A DNA stretch of 64,000 nt from CAWFGW01 sp963849955 (GCA_963849955.1 CAWKJU010000019.1:1-64000); one strand, 5' to 3'. Shown: positions 9,273-18,822, numbered from the stretch's first letter. The notes: generated by a model not told the origin, from the letters alone. Made by a program: numbers and translations.

Positions 9273-10403
9273 ATGTTAACTAAACTCAACCCATTCTACT
9301 TAAAAGGCTACCACGGGGCCGACTTGTTTTGTGATCGTGAAGAAGAAACGGCTCTTTTAATGCAAAATGCTCAAAATGGAATTAATACCACCTTGCTTTC
9401 TATTCGAAGAATGGGGAAAACGGGTCTAATTCAACATACTTTTGAAACACTCAAACAAGATTCCAATTGGCAAACTATCTATATTGATATTTATGCTACT
9501 CAGTCGTTAAGTGAATTTACGAATCAACTTGCATCTGCCATCTTAAAAACATTCCCACAAAACCGATCAATCGGAAAGAAGTTTATTGATTTCATCAAAG
9601 GGCTCAGTACAAGTATTAGCTACGATCCCCTGACAGGAGCACCAGAAATATCATTTAATTACAATCAAGCAAAACAATACGAACACTCCTTAAAAAGTCT
9701 CTTTGACTTTTTAGAAACCCAACAAACACCAATTGTCATCGCAATAGATGAGTTTCAACAGATCGCTAACTACCCTGAAAAAAACACCGAAGCAATTCTT
9801 CGAACCATTATTCAAACCTTAAAAAACATCACATTCATCTTTAGTGGTAGTCACAAACACCTGTTATTAGAAATGTTTAATAGTGCAAAAAGACCCTTCT
9901 TTTCCAGCACACACACCATTTCTCTAAACAGCATTCCAGGAGAGAAATACAGTGCGTTTATTCAAAAATTATTTGAAAGCAACAAAAAAAAGATTGAGAT
10001 AGCAGCTATCGATTTTATTTTAGATTGGACGCGTACACATACTTATTACACTCAAGCATTATGCAACAAGGTTTATTCTTTAAATAAAAATAATATTACT
10101 AAAGAGTTAGTTTTTCATGCCTGTGATTCGCTCTTGAAAGAACAAGAAGGCGTCTTTTTTCAATTCAGAAACTTATTAACTTCTTCCCAATGGAATGTAT
10201 TAAAAGCCATTGCCAAAGAAGATAAAGTTTTTCAACCCACAGGCAATGCCTTTATAAGCAAATACAACTTAGGCAACCCTGCATCGGTCAAACGAAGCTT
10301 AGAAGCGTTGGTAAGCAAAGAAATGGTTTACAAAGAAACTGGTGAAGAAGAGACCTACTATCAAGTGTATGATTGTTTCTTATCGCGGTGGTTAGAAAGG
10401 TGA
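9273..10403 (+). CDS. Archaeal-type AAA ATPase
   Basis: A 376-residue P-loop protein resembling the archaeal ATPase family (PF01637). Near residue 45 the P-loop reads SIRRMGKTGL. Walker B is IVIAIDEFQQIANY near residue 157, and the sensor-like strand is ITFIFSGSHKHLLLEMF. The C-terminal part looks like a winged-helix domain (LEALVSKEMVYKETGEEETYYQVYD). Relatives are scattered in Bacteroidota and archaea, often near mobile DNA, and their cellular role is not established. The gene stands alone behind the 14-bp repeats, suggesting tight regulation, possibly by itself. The start at 9273 is the first ATG after the repeats. Confidence 0.8.
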   Translation: MLTKLNPFYLKGYHGADLFCDREEETALLMQNAQNGINTTLLSIRRMGKTGLIQHTFETLKQDSNWQTIYIDIYATQSLSEFTNQLASAILKTFPQNRSIGKKFIDFIKGLSTSISYDPLTGAPEISFNYNQAKQYEHSLKSLFDFLETQQTPIVIAIDEFQQIANYPEKNTEAILRTIIQTLKNITFIFSGSHKHLLLEMFNSAKRPFFSSTHTISLNSIPGEKYSAFIQKLFESNKKKIEIAAIDFILDWTRTHTYYTQALCNKVYSLNKNNITKELVFHACDSLLKEQEGVFFQFRNLLTSSQWNVLKAIAKEDKVFQPTGNAFISKYNLGNPASVKRSLEALVSKEMVYKETGEEETYYQVYDCFLSRWLER

Positions 10404-10413
10404 ATTAGTATGC

Positions 10414-11286
10414 TTAAAAACCATATGCTATACCAAGCGAATATTTTGAAGAAGAAAGCTCTGATATCTCACTTCTGAAGTATGATTCATAGCCCAAAAA
10501 AACAGAAAGTTTCCCCGTGTAGAGAGGTAGTTTTTTTAATTCAACAATTCCCATCACAGAATTTGTGTTTTTCAGAATAAAGCCAGCCCCAATTTTTTTT
10601 AAAAAATAAACCAATAAAAAAGGTTTGTATTGAAGCTCTTCACTTTGTATAAAACGAAAAAGTCCACCGATATTGATATCTAAGTCACCCCGGGCAGAAA
10701 TAGTATAAGAACCATATACATTTAAATTGTGAGGTAACTTTTGAGGCTCTTCAATAATAAGGATTTCTCTTTTTAAAAATTCGTGAAAAGAAACACCGAA
10801 CTCAAAAACTGGACTTTGCAAATAAAGTCCTACTCGCGCGTTAGTGACTATATCTGTACCTCCAAAACCAGTAGAATTAGGAGCAACCCCTGTTTGATGA
10901 AAACCTAGTTGTATACCGGCTGAAAAAAGGAGACTATCATTAAGGTATAGATGATTTCCATATCCCAATAAAGCGCCAGTATTATTAATCCACTGTCCAA
11001 TTTTCTCACTTATAACCAAACCAGAAAAAGTATGTCTTTCATTTAAATTATACTGCAAAGACACAAAATCTGCATGAAATATTTTTCTAATCCCTGTGTA
11101 GGATGATCTATTTAATCCTACATATATATATTCGTTTTTTTTTTTGTACGCAGGATTTACAAATTCTTTATAACCAGTAAATAGATCTGGAGAAGCTACG
11201 GGGTTAAGAACAACATCTTGTGAAAAAATTGAGTGAAGACTACAATAGCTTATTATTAAAAAACCTATTCGAAGAAACCTACTCAT
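10414..11286 (-). CDS. PorP/SprF-family T9SS outer-membrane protein
   Basis: PorP/SprF proteins are beta-barrel-like outer-membrane proteins that help anchor or export type IX secretion substrates. The 290-residue protein has a signal peptide (MSRFLRIGFLIISYCSLHS...SQ). The mature start LNPVASPDLFTGYKEFVNPAYKKK is a variant of the family's opening, with an Asn-Pro-Ala in place. Repeated glycine/aromatic strands follow and the end is YSLGIAYGF. The start is set at 11286, because a longer reading would run into the divergent sigma factor gene and lacks a signal peptide. It is divergent from the ECF sigma operon, in keeping with co-regulation of a surface module. Confidence 0.75.
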   Translation of the reverse strand: MSRFLRIGFLIISYCSLHSIFSQDVVLNPVASPDLFTGYKEFVNPAYKKKNEYIYVGLNRSSYTGIRKIFHADFVSLQYNLNERHTFSGLVISEKIGQWINNTGALLGYGNHLYLNDSLLFSAGIQLGFHQTGVAPNSTGFGGTDIVTNARVGLYLQSPVFEFGVSFHEFLKREILIIEEPQKLPHNLNVYGSYTISARGDLDINIGGLFRFIQSEELQYKPFLLVYFLKKIGAGFILKNTNSVMGIVELKKLPLYTGKLSVFLGYESYFRSEISELSSSKYSLGIAYGF

Positions 11287-11394
11287 GTGTGCCCTAAACT
11301 CGCTATTAAAACCAAACTTAAGCTTTTTACTTTTTTTTGATATCGAAATGTAACTTTTTCTGACATCAATGACTAGTTTTAGAAAGAGCAGAAT

Positions 11395-11973
11395 ATGAGT
11401 GAGCAAGAAATTCTTATACAGGTAAAGTTTGGAGATCCTACAAAGTGTCTGGAGTACTTGTATAAAGTTGAGTTTCCAAAAATCAGAAACTACATTAAAC
11501 GTAACAGTGGTAATGAAGATGATGCTAAAGACGTGTTTCAAGAATCCTTGATGACATTCTTTACTTATGTAAAACTAGGCAAGTTTAATGAGTCCTATCA
11601 AATTGGTGCATTTCTATTTGCTATTGGAAGAAATTCTTGGAAAAAAAGTCAAGGGAAATTAAAAGAAACCATTGAGGTTAATCCTGAGCTACTACAAGAA
11701 ATAAATGAAAACTACACCTATGAATACTTATTTGATAAAGAAAAAAAAGCAATTATAGCTCAACTATTTAACCAAGTGGGAGAAACCTGCAAACAATTAT
11801 TTAGACTAATCATATTTGAAAAGCAAAGTATATTAGAGACGAGTGAACAACTTGGAATAGGTACGGCTGAAACAGTAAAAGTTAGATACCACCGATGCAA
11901 ACAAAAATTAAGCGCTTTGGTTTCCACTAACCAACAATTAAAAAATCAGCTTCTTGATATATTAAAACCATGA
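11395..11973 (+). CDS. ECF-type RNA polymerase sigma factor
   Basis: A 192-residue sigma-70 family protein. Region 2 is visible at residues 15-80 (CLEYLYKVEFPKIRNYIKRN ... DAKDVFQESLMTFFTYV). Region 4 with its helix-turn-helix is visible at 135-185 (ILETSEQLGIGTAETVKVRYHRCKQKL). It presumably directs transcription of its own operon and perhaps the divergent PorP/SprF gene. Its stop overlaps the start of the next gene by 4 bases. That gene encodes a single-pass membrane protein placed as an anti-sigma factor would be. Confidence 0.9.
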   Translation: MSEQEILIQVKFGDPTKCLEYLYKVEFPKIRNYIKRNSGNEDDAKDVFQESLMTFFTYVKLGKFNESYQIGAFLFAIGRNSWKKSQGKLKETIEVNPELLQEINENYTYEYLFDKEKKAIIAQLFNQVGETCKQLFRLIIFEKQSILETSEQLGIGTAETVKVRYHRCKQKLSALVSTNQQLKNQLLDILKP

Positions 11974-13061
11974 TGCTACCCAAAGACATATCGTTAGTTG
12001 AAAATATTTTGCTTGATGTCGCTAGTGAACAAGAAACCAATCTTTTTAATATAAGAATGATTGAAAGCACAGCATTTAAAGCATATTATGAAGAGCAAAA
12101 AATGATTCACGAAGTAATCATTTTGAATGAATTATATGCTCTTGACAAGGAAGTACGCGCTTTTAAACCCCGCAGTAATAATAATTTACGAAATGGTTTG
12201 TTGGGCGTTGGCTGTTTATTATTACTAGGGATTACCGCTTTTTTTCTTTTTGAAAAGGATGAAAAAACATCTCAAAACAGAGAAAATATAACCTCTGAGC
12301 TCCAACGCAACACTATACAAGTTGATTCTTCCATTACCGAGAACCTGATTAATGAAGAACCAATATCAGAGGATATAAAAACCAAGAAACAAAAAAACAC
12401 ACCATCAAGAGAAAAAATTTCTGTTCTTACAAATGAGAAAATTGCAATAGCGACCAGTCCTGGCACCAACCCTGACAGTGTTGCGATAGTATCGAACAAA
12501 CTACCAATCACTAATTCTGAGACAAACAACACTATTACTACCAAAGAAAAAGAATTACTACCCCATTGTGAGCCTTTTAATGTGCTACTTCAGTTAAACC
12601 AACCTTGTACTCATAATTTTGATGGTGAAATACTTATTAAACAACTCTCTGGTGGAGTAAAGCCCTATTCTGTAAAACTTAACAATAAAGTATTAAACGA
12701 TGAATTACACGGTAAAAACCTTTCCTCTGGAAATTACTATTTACACATTACCGATGTTAACCAATGTGACACATTGATAGAAGTAGAACTAATTGAGAAA
12801 AGATGTAACAGAAACAATCAAATTGCATACAATCCAACAAGTGGGCCTTTGGCTCTGCCCTTAGAAAATGAACTAGAAGGTGAAATTATCCTCCGAGATC
12901 TTAACGGGAATATTGTTAAAAGACTTTACAAAGTTAGGGGTCAAGAAGTCTTTTGGGATGGTACAGATATACAGGATAATCTTTTGTTATCTGGTGTATA
13001 TGCACTTACCTTTACTGATACAGATGGACCACAAATAGTGTATATTACACTTATTCGTTAA
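11970..13061 (+). CDS. Anti-sigma-like membrane protein with gliding-motility C-terminal domain
   Basis: This 363-residue protein overlaps the sigma gene. Residues 1-75 are charged and helical with no signal peptide, 76-94 form one membrane span (LLGVGCLLLLGITAFFLF), and 95-200 is a Ser/Thr/Asn-rich linker. Residues about 205-275 resemble an SprB-type repeat (GGVKPYSVKLNN ... SGNYYLHITDVNQC). The last 80 residues match the gliding-motility-associated / T9SS type B C-terminal domain (VFWDGTDIQDNLLLSGVYALTF). Topology and operon position suggest an anti-sigma factor whose periplasmic part is built from T9SS cargo domains. No conventional anti-sigma domain was recognised, so the role is inferred. 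Confidence 0.6.
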   Translation: MMLPKDISLVENILLDVASEQETNLFNIRMIESTAFKAYYEEQKMIHEVIILNELYALDKEVRAFKPRSNNNLRNGLLGVGCLLLLGITAFFLFEKDEKTSQNRENITSELQRNTIQVDSSITENLINEEPISEDIKTKKQKNTPSREKISVLTNEKIAIATSPGTNPDSVAIVSNKLPITNSETNNTITTKEKELLPHCEPFNVLLQLNQPCTHNFDGEILIKQLSGGVKPYSVKLNNKVLNDELHGKNLSSGNYYLHITDVNQCDTLIEVELIEKRCNRNNQIAYNPTSGPLALPLENELEGEIILRDLNGNIVKRLYKVRGQEVFWDGTDIQDNLLLSGVYALTFTDTDGPQIVYITLIR

Positions 13062-13069
13062 TCCTTAGG

Positions 13070-13939
13070 ATGAACAAAATTTTGACAAATATCAGTTTAC
13101 TAGCGACTATCCTTCTATTCCCATTCGGAATAAAGGCTATGACTCAAATTGATTCGTGTTATCAGTCTATTGTTATTATTCAAGATACGGTTTGCATCGA
13201 AAGCAATAGAGATTCTGTAGTTATTGCTTCAATTAACAACAATAATTTCTTAATTGGTGAAAATATAGTAAATGATATTTATTATCATAATAATGAAGCA
13301 CAACAGGTGTCCTTCGTAGAAGTTGCCCAGAACAATTGTGCACAAAGAATGGACACTCTATTTCACCAATTTCAGTTAAGTGTTTGTCAACAGGATTCAT
13401 GCATTCTCTATGAGCCAGACAACCCGCTTTCAGATACGGTTTGTTCAAGCAGTTCTCCAATCTCTATGATAGCAGACAAACAAAATTCATTAGCTACAGT
13501 AACAGCGGATGGTAACAGTATTATAAATACTGAAAATACAACAGTTTTTGATCCTTCCTTAGTCCAAAATGATACAGTTAGAATATATATTACAACCGTA
13601 TTAAAATGTGGAGACAGCCTGACTTTTTACAAAAAAAAACAATTAGTGACTATTAAAGACTGCGAACAAGAACCAAAGGATAATAAACGCCTTGAAATTG
13701 AAGAACTATTTTCGCCAATAAATGGACCACTCCTTCTACCCTCAACTGAAGACGGTATCTATTCAATCTATACGTTTGATGGTAATTTAATTAATACGCT
13801 TAATGTTATTAAAAATGAAACCGTTTTTTGGGATGGGAAAGATCAAAATGGACAAGTACAATCACTTGGCGTTTATATCATTGAGTTTAAAAACAATCAG
13901 AAAGAATTTATTCATAAAATCGTGACCCTTATCCGTTAA
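13070..13939 (+). CDS. Secreted protein with gliding-motility-associated C-terminal domain
   Basis: A 289-residue protein with an N-terminal signal sequence (MNKILTNISLLATILLFPFGIKA) and a cysteine- and Asn/Asp-rich middle. The C-terminal domain is clearly related to that of the preceding gene: INGPLLLP ... TVFWDGKDQNGQVQSLGVYIIEF ... VTLIR. This is the T9SS type B sorting-like domain, so it is probably exported to the surface. It lies 8 bases downstream of the membrane protein in the sigma operon. The specific function is unknown. Confidence 0.65.
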   Translation: MNKILTNISLLATILLFPFGIKAMTQIDSCYQSIVIIQDTVCIESNRDSVVIASINNNNFLIGENIVNDIYYHNNEAQQVSFVEVAQNNCAQRMDTLFHQFQLSVCQQDSCILYEPDNPLSDTVCSSSSPISMIADKQNSLATVTADGNSIINTENTTVFDPSLVQNDTVRIYITTVLKCGDSLTFYKKKQLVTIKDCEQEPKDNKRLEIEELFSPINGPLLLPSTEDGIYSIYTFDGNLINTLNVIKNETVFWDGKDQNGQVQSLGVYIIEFKNNQKEFIHKIVTLIR

Positions 13940-14014
13940 AAATATTTTTTTTTAATGTAACTTTTAAATACCACTCCTACTAGTAATCATATATAACCTA
14001 ACTTATTTATGATT

Positions 14015-15235
14015 ATGAAAAATTTAAAAAAATTTATTATTGCTGTTCTTGCCCTTATTAGTTTCAGCATCACCGCGCAGCCACATTATTGTTTACCACT
14101 TACGGATTTTTATATACCTACAACAGTGTGTAGTGATTCTGACACCATTCACGTCAGTGGGAATATAGAAAGATCATTCTCACCACATCTTTATGAAAAA
14201 TCAGAGGGGGATTGGATATTAGATATATCAAACTATCAACTCGATGCTTATGGAAATCTAAAAATTCTTTTTGGATACAAGGACCAATGTCAAGGCATTA
14301 CTGATACAGCGCTCTACATTCAAATTAAACAGTGTATCCCTAGTTCTTGTGAAAGAGTTGGTAAAGTCTCTAACCCCGTAACCGGTACAGTATGTAAAAC
14401 TGATAGTCCAATTCTTATCAGCGAAGGGTTTCAAAGTGATTATGCTATAATTGATGGTGAAGGCATAGAAGAAATCGGTAATGCTATTTATTTTAACCCC
14501 ACCTTAGTTGAATTTGGACCAACTATTTACACGGCCTCCCTTCAACATTTCTGCGATAACGAGTTAATAGAAGAAGAAGTTAGTTATCATGTCAACGTGG
14601 ATAACTGTTTTCAACCTCAACCAGGATGTACTGATCCTTTAGCCTTGAATTATGATGAGTTGGCCACTTATTCTAATAATACTTGTAATTATGAAGCTGT
14701 TGAAGAGGTTACTGAGACAGCTGGTATTGAAGTGAGCGGATCATTTCAATCTGAAAATGCCCAAGGTTACATTTCTGAGTGGACACTTACTAATAGCACC
14801 TTATTAGTGAATTGGATAATCTTTACTGACGAAGAGTCTTTTGTTGTCCAAGTACCTTATGAAATAACATCTGATCAAGGTCTTATAGTGGTAGAATTAG
14901 TATTAAATATTACTCAAACAGCTAATAATACTCAAAGACTTCGCATTGCTTCAGAAAGTACTCGATTAAAACAAGGAATAAGACTAGGTAAAATAACAGG
15001 CTTATCTGAAGAAAAAGAAGCAAAAATATCAGTTTACCCACAACCTGTGACTACTGTTTTACACATTGCTACTGAAGCTTCACTCGAACAAATAAGTGTA
15101 TTTACACAAACTGGTCAAAAGTTGTTTACAATTGCTGGAACAAAACATTTAGATGTTTCCAACTTAAAGTCTGGAATGTATATCCTAAAAACTAAATCTC
15201 AAGGTAAAGAGCAGACTACAACATTCTCAAAATAA
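14015..15235 (+). CDS. T9SS type A cargo protein, function unknown
   Basis: A 406-residue secreted protein. The signal peptide is MKNLKKFIIAVLALISFSITAQ; the ATG at 14009 two codons upstream is an alternative start. A cysteine-rich body follows, including the calcium-binding-like motif GCTDPLALNYDELATYSNNTCNY near residue 208, which is common in Bacteroidota surface proteins. The C-terminus is a classic Por sorting domain (YPQPVTTVLHI ... LDVSNLKSGMYILKTKSQGK). It lies 75 bases after the preceding gene and is closed by a strong terminator, so it is probably the last gene of the sigma-factor module. Confidence 0.75.
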   Translation: MKNLKKFIIAVLALISFSITAQPHYCLPLTDFYIPTTVCSDSDTIHVSGNIERSFSPHLYEKSEGDWILDISNYQLDAYGNLKILFGYKDQCQGITDTALYIQIKQCIPSSCERVGKVSNPVTGTVCKTDSPILISEGFQSDYAIIDGEGIEEIGNAIYFNPTLVEFGPTIYTASLQHFCDNELIEEEVSYHVNVDNCFQPQPGCTDPLALNYDELATYSNNTCNYEAVEEVTETAGIEVSGSFQSENAQGYISEWTLTNSTLLVNWIIFTDEESFVVQVPYEITSDQGLIVVELVLNITQTANNTQRLRIASESTRLKQGIRLGKITGLSEEKEAKISVYPQPVTTVLHIATEASLEQISVFTQTGQKLFTIAGTKHLDVSNLKSGMYILKTKSQGKEQTTTFSK

Positions 15236-15264
15236 AATCATTAAGTCACAAAAATCAATTTTAA

Positions 15265-15293
15265 AGAAGCGAAGTATTTACTTCGCTTTTTTT
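15265..15293 (+). terminator. Hairpin terminator closing the sigma-factor module
   Basis: AAGCGAAG (15267-15274) pairs with CTTCGCTT (15281-15288) around the loop TATTTA, and is followed by T residues. Confidence 0.8.
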
Positions 15294-15406
15294 ATGAAGT
15301 CAACAATTAAAGTTTTAGAATAAGGCTAATCAGTATTTATACCTATTCAATCATGAATTAAAAAAGACAAGATTGAACGCAAATATAATTCATTTGCTAT
15401 TCTATC

Positions 15407-15964
15407 ATGAACGAATTATTCACCCGGGGTTATCGAATCACCCGGTACACACTTTACAAAATTACATCATTCAGCATTTCTGACTTAATCTGGTCATTCA
15501 TAGGTTCCTTTTGTGGCATTTCGTTAGTTTCTGTGATTAATTTACACATGATTACCCTTTCGGATATTGCACTTCTAATTGGCTCATTTGGCGCAACTGC
15601 TGTATTGATCTATGGTGTACCCGAAAGTCCTTTGGCACAACCCCGCAACGTATTTGGAGGCCACGTGATTAGCGCTATAATCGGGGTAACGATGTATAAG
15701 TTTTTTTATACTACTCCTTGGTTAGCCTCAGCGCTAGCCGTTTCGTGTGCTATTTTTGCGATGCAGTTGACCCGAACCATTCACCCACCAGGAGGTGCTA
15801 CAGCATTAATAGCCACTATAGGGAGTGAAAAAATAAAACTGCTAGGGTATAAATTTGTGCTGTATCCTGTGGCGGCTGGAGTAGTCCTTCTTTTAATTGT
15901 AGCTTTTTTTATTAATGTTGCATCACGGTATCGGAAATATCCAGTTAAAAATTTCAAAAAATAA
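15407..15964 (+). CDS. HPP-family integral membrane protein
   Basis: A 185-residue protein with four hydrophobic membrane spans. It carries the family signature TIHPPGGATALIATIGSEKI near residues 124-143, which gives the HPP family its name. Some plant and cyanobacterial HPP proteins transport nitrite; bacterial ones, often single genes as here, are mostly untested. The N-terminus is rich in Arg/Tyr and cytoplasmic-looking. The neighbours do not point to a pathway. Confidence 0.85.
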   Translation: MNELFTRGYRITRYTLYKITSFSISDLIWSFIGSFCGISLVSVINLHMITLSDIALLIGSFGATAVLIYGVPESPLAQPRNVFGGHVISAIIGVTMYKFFYTTPWLASALAVSCAIFAMQLTRTIHPPGGATALIATIGSEKIKLLGYKFVLYPVAAGVVLLLIVAFFINVASRYRKYPVKNFKK

Positions 15965-16036
15965 ACGGTCTGATTGTATTAAAGATTACTGCGGTTGTCT
16001 TTATATTGAATAGTATTTCAAATCCGATTGCAGTAA

Positions 16037-17335
16037 ATGCTAAAAAAAACTTTATTCCAACTTCTCCTTCTAGTCACTACGTTTTCTGCCTATGCTCAAA
16101 AAGACATCAAAGGCATTTTTTCATTAGACGAGTGTGAAAAGTTTGAAAAAGAAACCAATCAAGAAGCGATTACACGTCAAAATGCATTAACCATTACACT
16201 TAAAGAATTTGTTTTTCCAGAAATTAATGATGGTGATTATTTAGTTTTATTAAAAGTATCGATGTTGAGTTATGAGACAAATGACTCAAAACCGAAGGTA
16301 AAAGCAGTTTCTTCCATTCTCTTTAAAGATGTCATTAAAAAGGTTAAAACACTGGAAGACTCTTTGCTGCCAAAATCAGAAGTACAGTTCATAGAATACA
16401 CCTTAAACAACCAAACGATAGGATCAAACTATGTGTTAAAGGATGTATCCAATGTGCGTATTGAAGTACGACTCGTTAAACTTAAAAATAATGCGAGTGA
16501 CCTACTTGGAATACTTTCTCCCCTTTTAAACATCCCCATTACCAACATCAAAATCACGGATTTAATTGAGGCATTATTAGAAATGATTTCACCTCGAGAA
16601 AACAAAAATGAACTCGTGTATCAAACAGAGCTATACATTCCTACCAATGTATTTGAATACAAAAAACTGAAAGATGAAGGAAAAATCCCCTTAGTAGAAA
16701 ACAATGAAGATATTGCTATTTTGGCAGAAGGAGAATATAAGCTAAACGATAAATCAATTTCGGTCAAGGCAAAAAGTGCGATTAATGCCACGAGTAAATT
16801 TTTTACAGGAAAAGAGAAATACGATATTGAAACTGCTACGTTTTCAGGTTTAGTGAGGCTTCAACTGTCTAAAGACCCAATTGCTTCTCAGCCGTTATTG
16901 TTAGAGAAAAAATTGCATGAATTGGATCAGCTTGTGAATGGATTTAGAACAGAAAACACGATAAAAACAGCAAATTCACTTATTGAAAAAATTACTGAGT
17001 TAAATAACTTTTACCGGGAGTCGGAAGAAATTACCGAAATGGTACATTTTAATATTGAGCAATACCTTGACTTGTCTAAGTTATACTTATTGTATACGAC
17101 AAAAAACACGGTTGATATCAAAAACTACGAACGCTGGTTCTATTTGAACGATGCCAAAGGTCCTAATTTTTCGATTGATGCCTACGGAATTGAAGGGATT
17201 TACAAAAAAGGAAAGTTAGCCAAGGTATACATCCCCCTTGGCTTGTCTGATAACCTTATCATCTCCATGTACCTTTGGCAAACAGAGATTAATAAGTGGT
17301 TAAGTGCTAAAAACCACACCGCCCTTGCTCGTTGA
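16037..17335 (+). CDS. Exported protein of unknown function
   Basis: A 432-residue protein with a signal peptide (MLKKTLFQLLLLVTTFSAYAQ). No known domain was recognised. Mixed alpha/beta character with many Lys and Glu residues is visible, with a predicted helical stretch around residues 290-350 and no T9SS sorting domain at the end. It is probably periplasmic or outer-membrane associated. Its stop codon abuts the convergent rimK stop, leaving no room for a separate terminator. Confidence 0.55.
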   Translation: MLKKTLFQLLLLVTTFSAYAQKDIKGIFSLDECEKFEKETNQEAITRQNALTITLKEFVFPEINDGDYLVLLKVSMLSYETNDSKPKVKAVSSILFKDVIKKVKTLEDSLLPKSEVQFIEYTLNNQTIGSNYVLKDVSNVRIEVRLVKLKNNASDLLGILSPLLNIPITNIKITDLIEALLEMISPRENKNELVYQTELYIPTNVFEYKKLKDEGKIPLVENNEDIAILAEGEYKLNDKSISVKAKSAINATSKFFTGKEKYDIETATFSGLVRLQLSKDPIASQPLLLEKKLHELDQLVNGFRTENTIKTANSLIEKITELNNFYRESEEITEMVHFNIEQYLDLSKLYLLYTTKNTVDIKNYERWFYLNDAKGPNFSIDAYGIEGIYKKGKLAKVYIPLGLSDNLIISMYLWQTEINKWLSAKNHTALAR

Positions 17336-18244
17336 TTAGGCTTTCACTTTATCTTTAGGAGCACGCTTTTTCCCCGCATTACGCGTGATGTATTCCACAA
17401 TTTTTCCAGCTATATCAACACCAGTAGCCTTTTCAATGCCTTCTAAGCCAGGGGAAGAGTTTACCTCTAATACCATTGGGCCTTTTGAAGATTGCAGCAT
17501 ATCCACACCAGCAATGGCAAGTCCCATGCTCTTAGCAGCCTTTAAGGCAGTTGTTTTCTCAGCCCTACTTAACTTGATTAAATTAGCCGCACCTCCACGG
17601 TGTAAGTTGGAGCGGAACTCTCCCTCTTTACCCTGCCGTTTCATGGCACCCACAATTTCACCGTCAATAATGAAGGCCCGAATGTCTGCACCACCGGCCT
17701 CTTTAATAAACTCCTGGAGAATCACCCGTGTATTTAAGCTTTCAAATGCCTGAACTACAGATTTCGCAGCATTATTGGTTTCTGCCAACACCACACCAAC
17801 TCCTTGAGTTCCTTCCAATAACTTGATGACTACTGGCGCTTCACCTATGTGCTTTAAAATTTTCTCCTCTCCTTTACTGCTATTCACGAATGCTGTGCGA
17901 GGCATCCCTATACCAGCTCGAGAAAGTATCTGTAAACTTCTTAATTTATCCCGTGAACGGGTAATAGCTAACGAATCTACCGCACTAAAAACATTCATCA
18001 TCTCAAATTGACGAACTACAGCAGTACCATAAAATGTAACCGATGCACCAATTCTAGGAATTATGGCATCAATGTTTTTAATCGCTTCTCCCTTATAATA
18101 TATTTTTGGTCCCTGATCATCCATGACTATATCACATTTTAAATGATCTATAACCACAGCTTCGTGACCTTTTTCACGGATAGCCTGAACTAATCGTGAT
18201 GTGGAATATAAATTGGGGTTTCTTGATAATACTGCAATCTTCAT
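17336..18244 (-). CDS. rimK: RimK ATP-grasp ligase (ribosomal protein S6 glutamate ligase type)
   Basis: RimK adds glutamate residues to the C-terminus of ribosomal protein S6 in proteobacteria, using an ATP-grasp fold. The 302-residue protein starts MKIAVLSRNPNLYSTSRL. Its ATP-grasp motifs include VVIKLLEGTQGVGVVLAE, the RAFIIDGEIVGAMKRQ strand, the arginine region SNLHRGGAA, and the metal-binding end GPMVLEVNSSPGLEGIE. It overlaps the upstream RimB-like gene by 4 bases, an arrangement known from pseudomonads. Whether S6 is the substrate here is inference. Confidence 0.9.
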   Translation of the reverse strand: MKIAVLSRNPNLYSTSRLVQAIREKGHEAVVIDHLKCDIVMDDQGPKIYYKGEAIKNIDAIIPRIGASVTFYGTAVVRQFEMMNVFSAVDSLAITRSRDKLRSLQILSRAGIGMPRTAFVNSSKGEEKILKHIGEAPVVIKLLEGTQGVGVVLAETNNAAKSVVQAFESLNTRVILQEFIKEAGGADIRAFIIDGEIVGAMKRQGKEGEFRSNLHRGGAANLIKLSRAEKTTALKAAKSMGLAIAGVDMLQSSKGPMVLEVNSSPGLEGIEKATGVDIAGKIVEYITRNAGKKRAPKDKVKA

Positions 18245-18678
18245 ATTTTTATAAACTCTCCTTCGTGTGATAAATTTTTCTTTGAAACATCTACTAAGAA
18301 GCGCTTTTTCAAAAACTTTCTTCCTAGTAGAACTGGGTTTTTCATTTTTTTTCTATTAGTTAATGAAAACTCTACTATAAACACTTTATTAAAAATTTTT
18401 AACTTGGTTTTAACAACAAACCTCTTCTCCTGTACCCCAGAAGAACTTTTTACTCGCTTTTCTGTAAATGAAGACACACTATATTTTGTCCCGATATACT
18501 CAGGATGCCCGGGATCAAGTAATTCAAACTGAAGCTTAGATTTTCCATTTTCCTCAATCAATTCAATTTTGTGGCAATGAATAGCGCAACCATATGCTCC
18601 AGTATCTATTTTTGCATCGATTGCATTTAGATTCCATTCTGGAAAATCAACTACATCCTTTCTACCAATTAATAACAT
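18241..18678 (-). CDS. RimB-like retropepsin-type protease
   Basis: A 145-residue protein of the putative ATP-dependent zinc protease family (PF05618), now understood as retropepsin-like aspartic proteases. The active-site motif is IDAKIDTGAYGCAIHC near residues 19-34, with Asp-Thr-Gly-Ala. The C-terminal half includes LTNRKKMKNPVLLGRKFLKKRFLVDVS, typical of the fold. In Pseudomonas the partner RimB trims glutamate tails added by RimK. The 4-base overlap with rimK here supports the same pairing, though it has not been tested for this lineage. Confidence 0.8.
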   Translation of the reverse strand: MLLIGRKDVVDFPEWNLNAIDAKIDTGAYGCAIHCHKIELIEENGKSKLQFELLDPGHPEYIGTKYSVSSFTEKRVKSSSGVQEKRFVVKTKLKIFNKVFIVEFSLTNRKKMKNPVLLGRKFLKKRFLVDVSKKNLSHEGEFIKI

Positions 18679-18822
18679 TTCTAATTTATGTGTTATAAAT
18701 TCATTAAGTCTTCAACCTACATTTTTCTGTTTAAAAATCAAGAATAAGGCAACAATATTGATGAAAGGTTTTCTAATTTCAAACAACTATTTATTGACAA
18801 TTTTGTGTTTATTTATGAATTA

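Noticed and set aside
11287..11541. N-terminal extension of the PorP/SprF-like protein
   Set aside because: It would overlap the divergent sigma factor coding region, and the true signal peptide begins at 11286.
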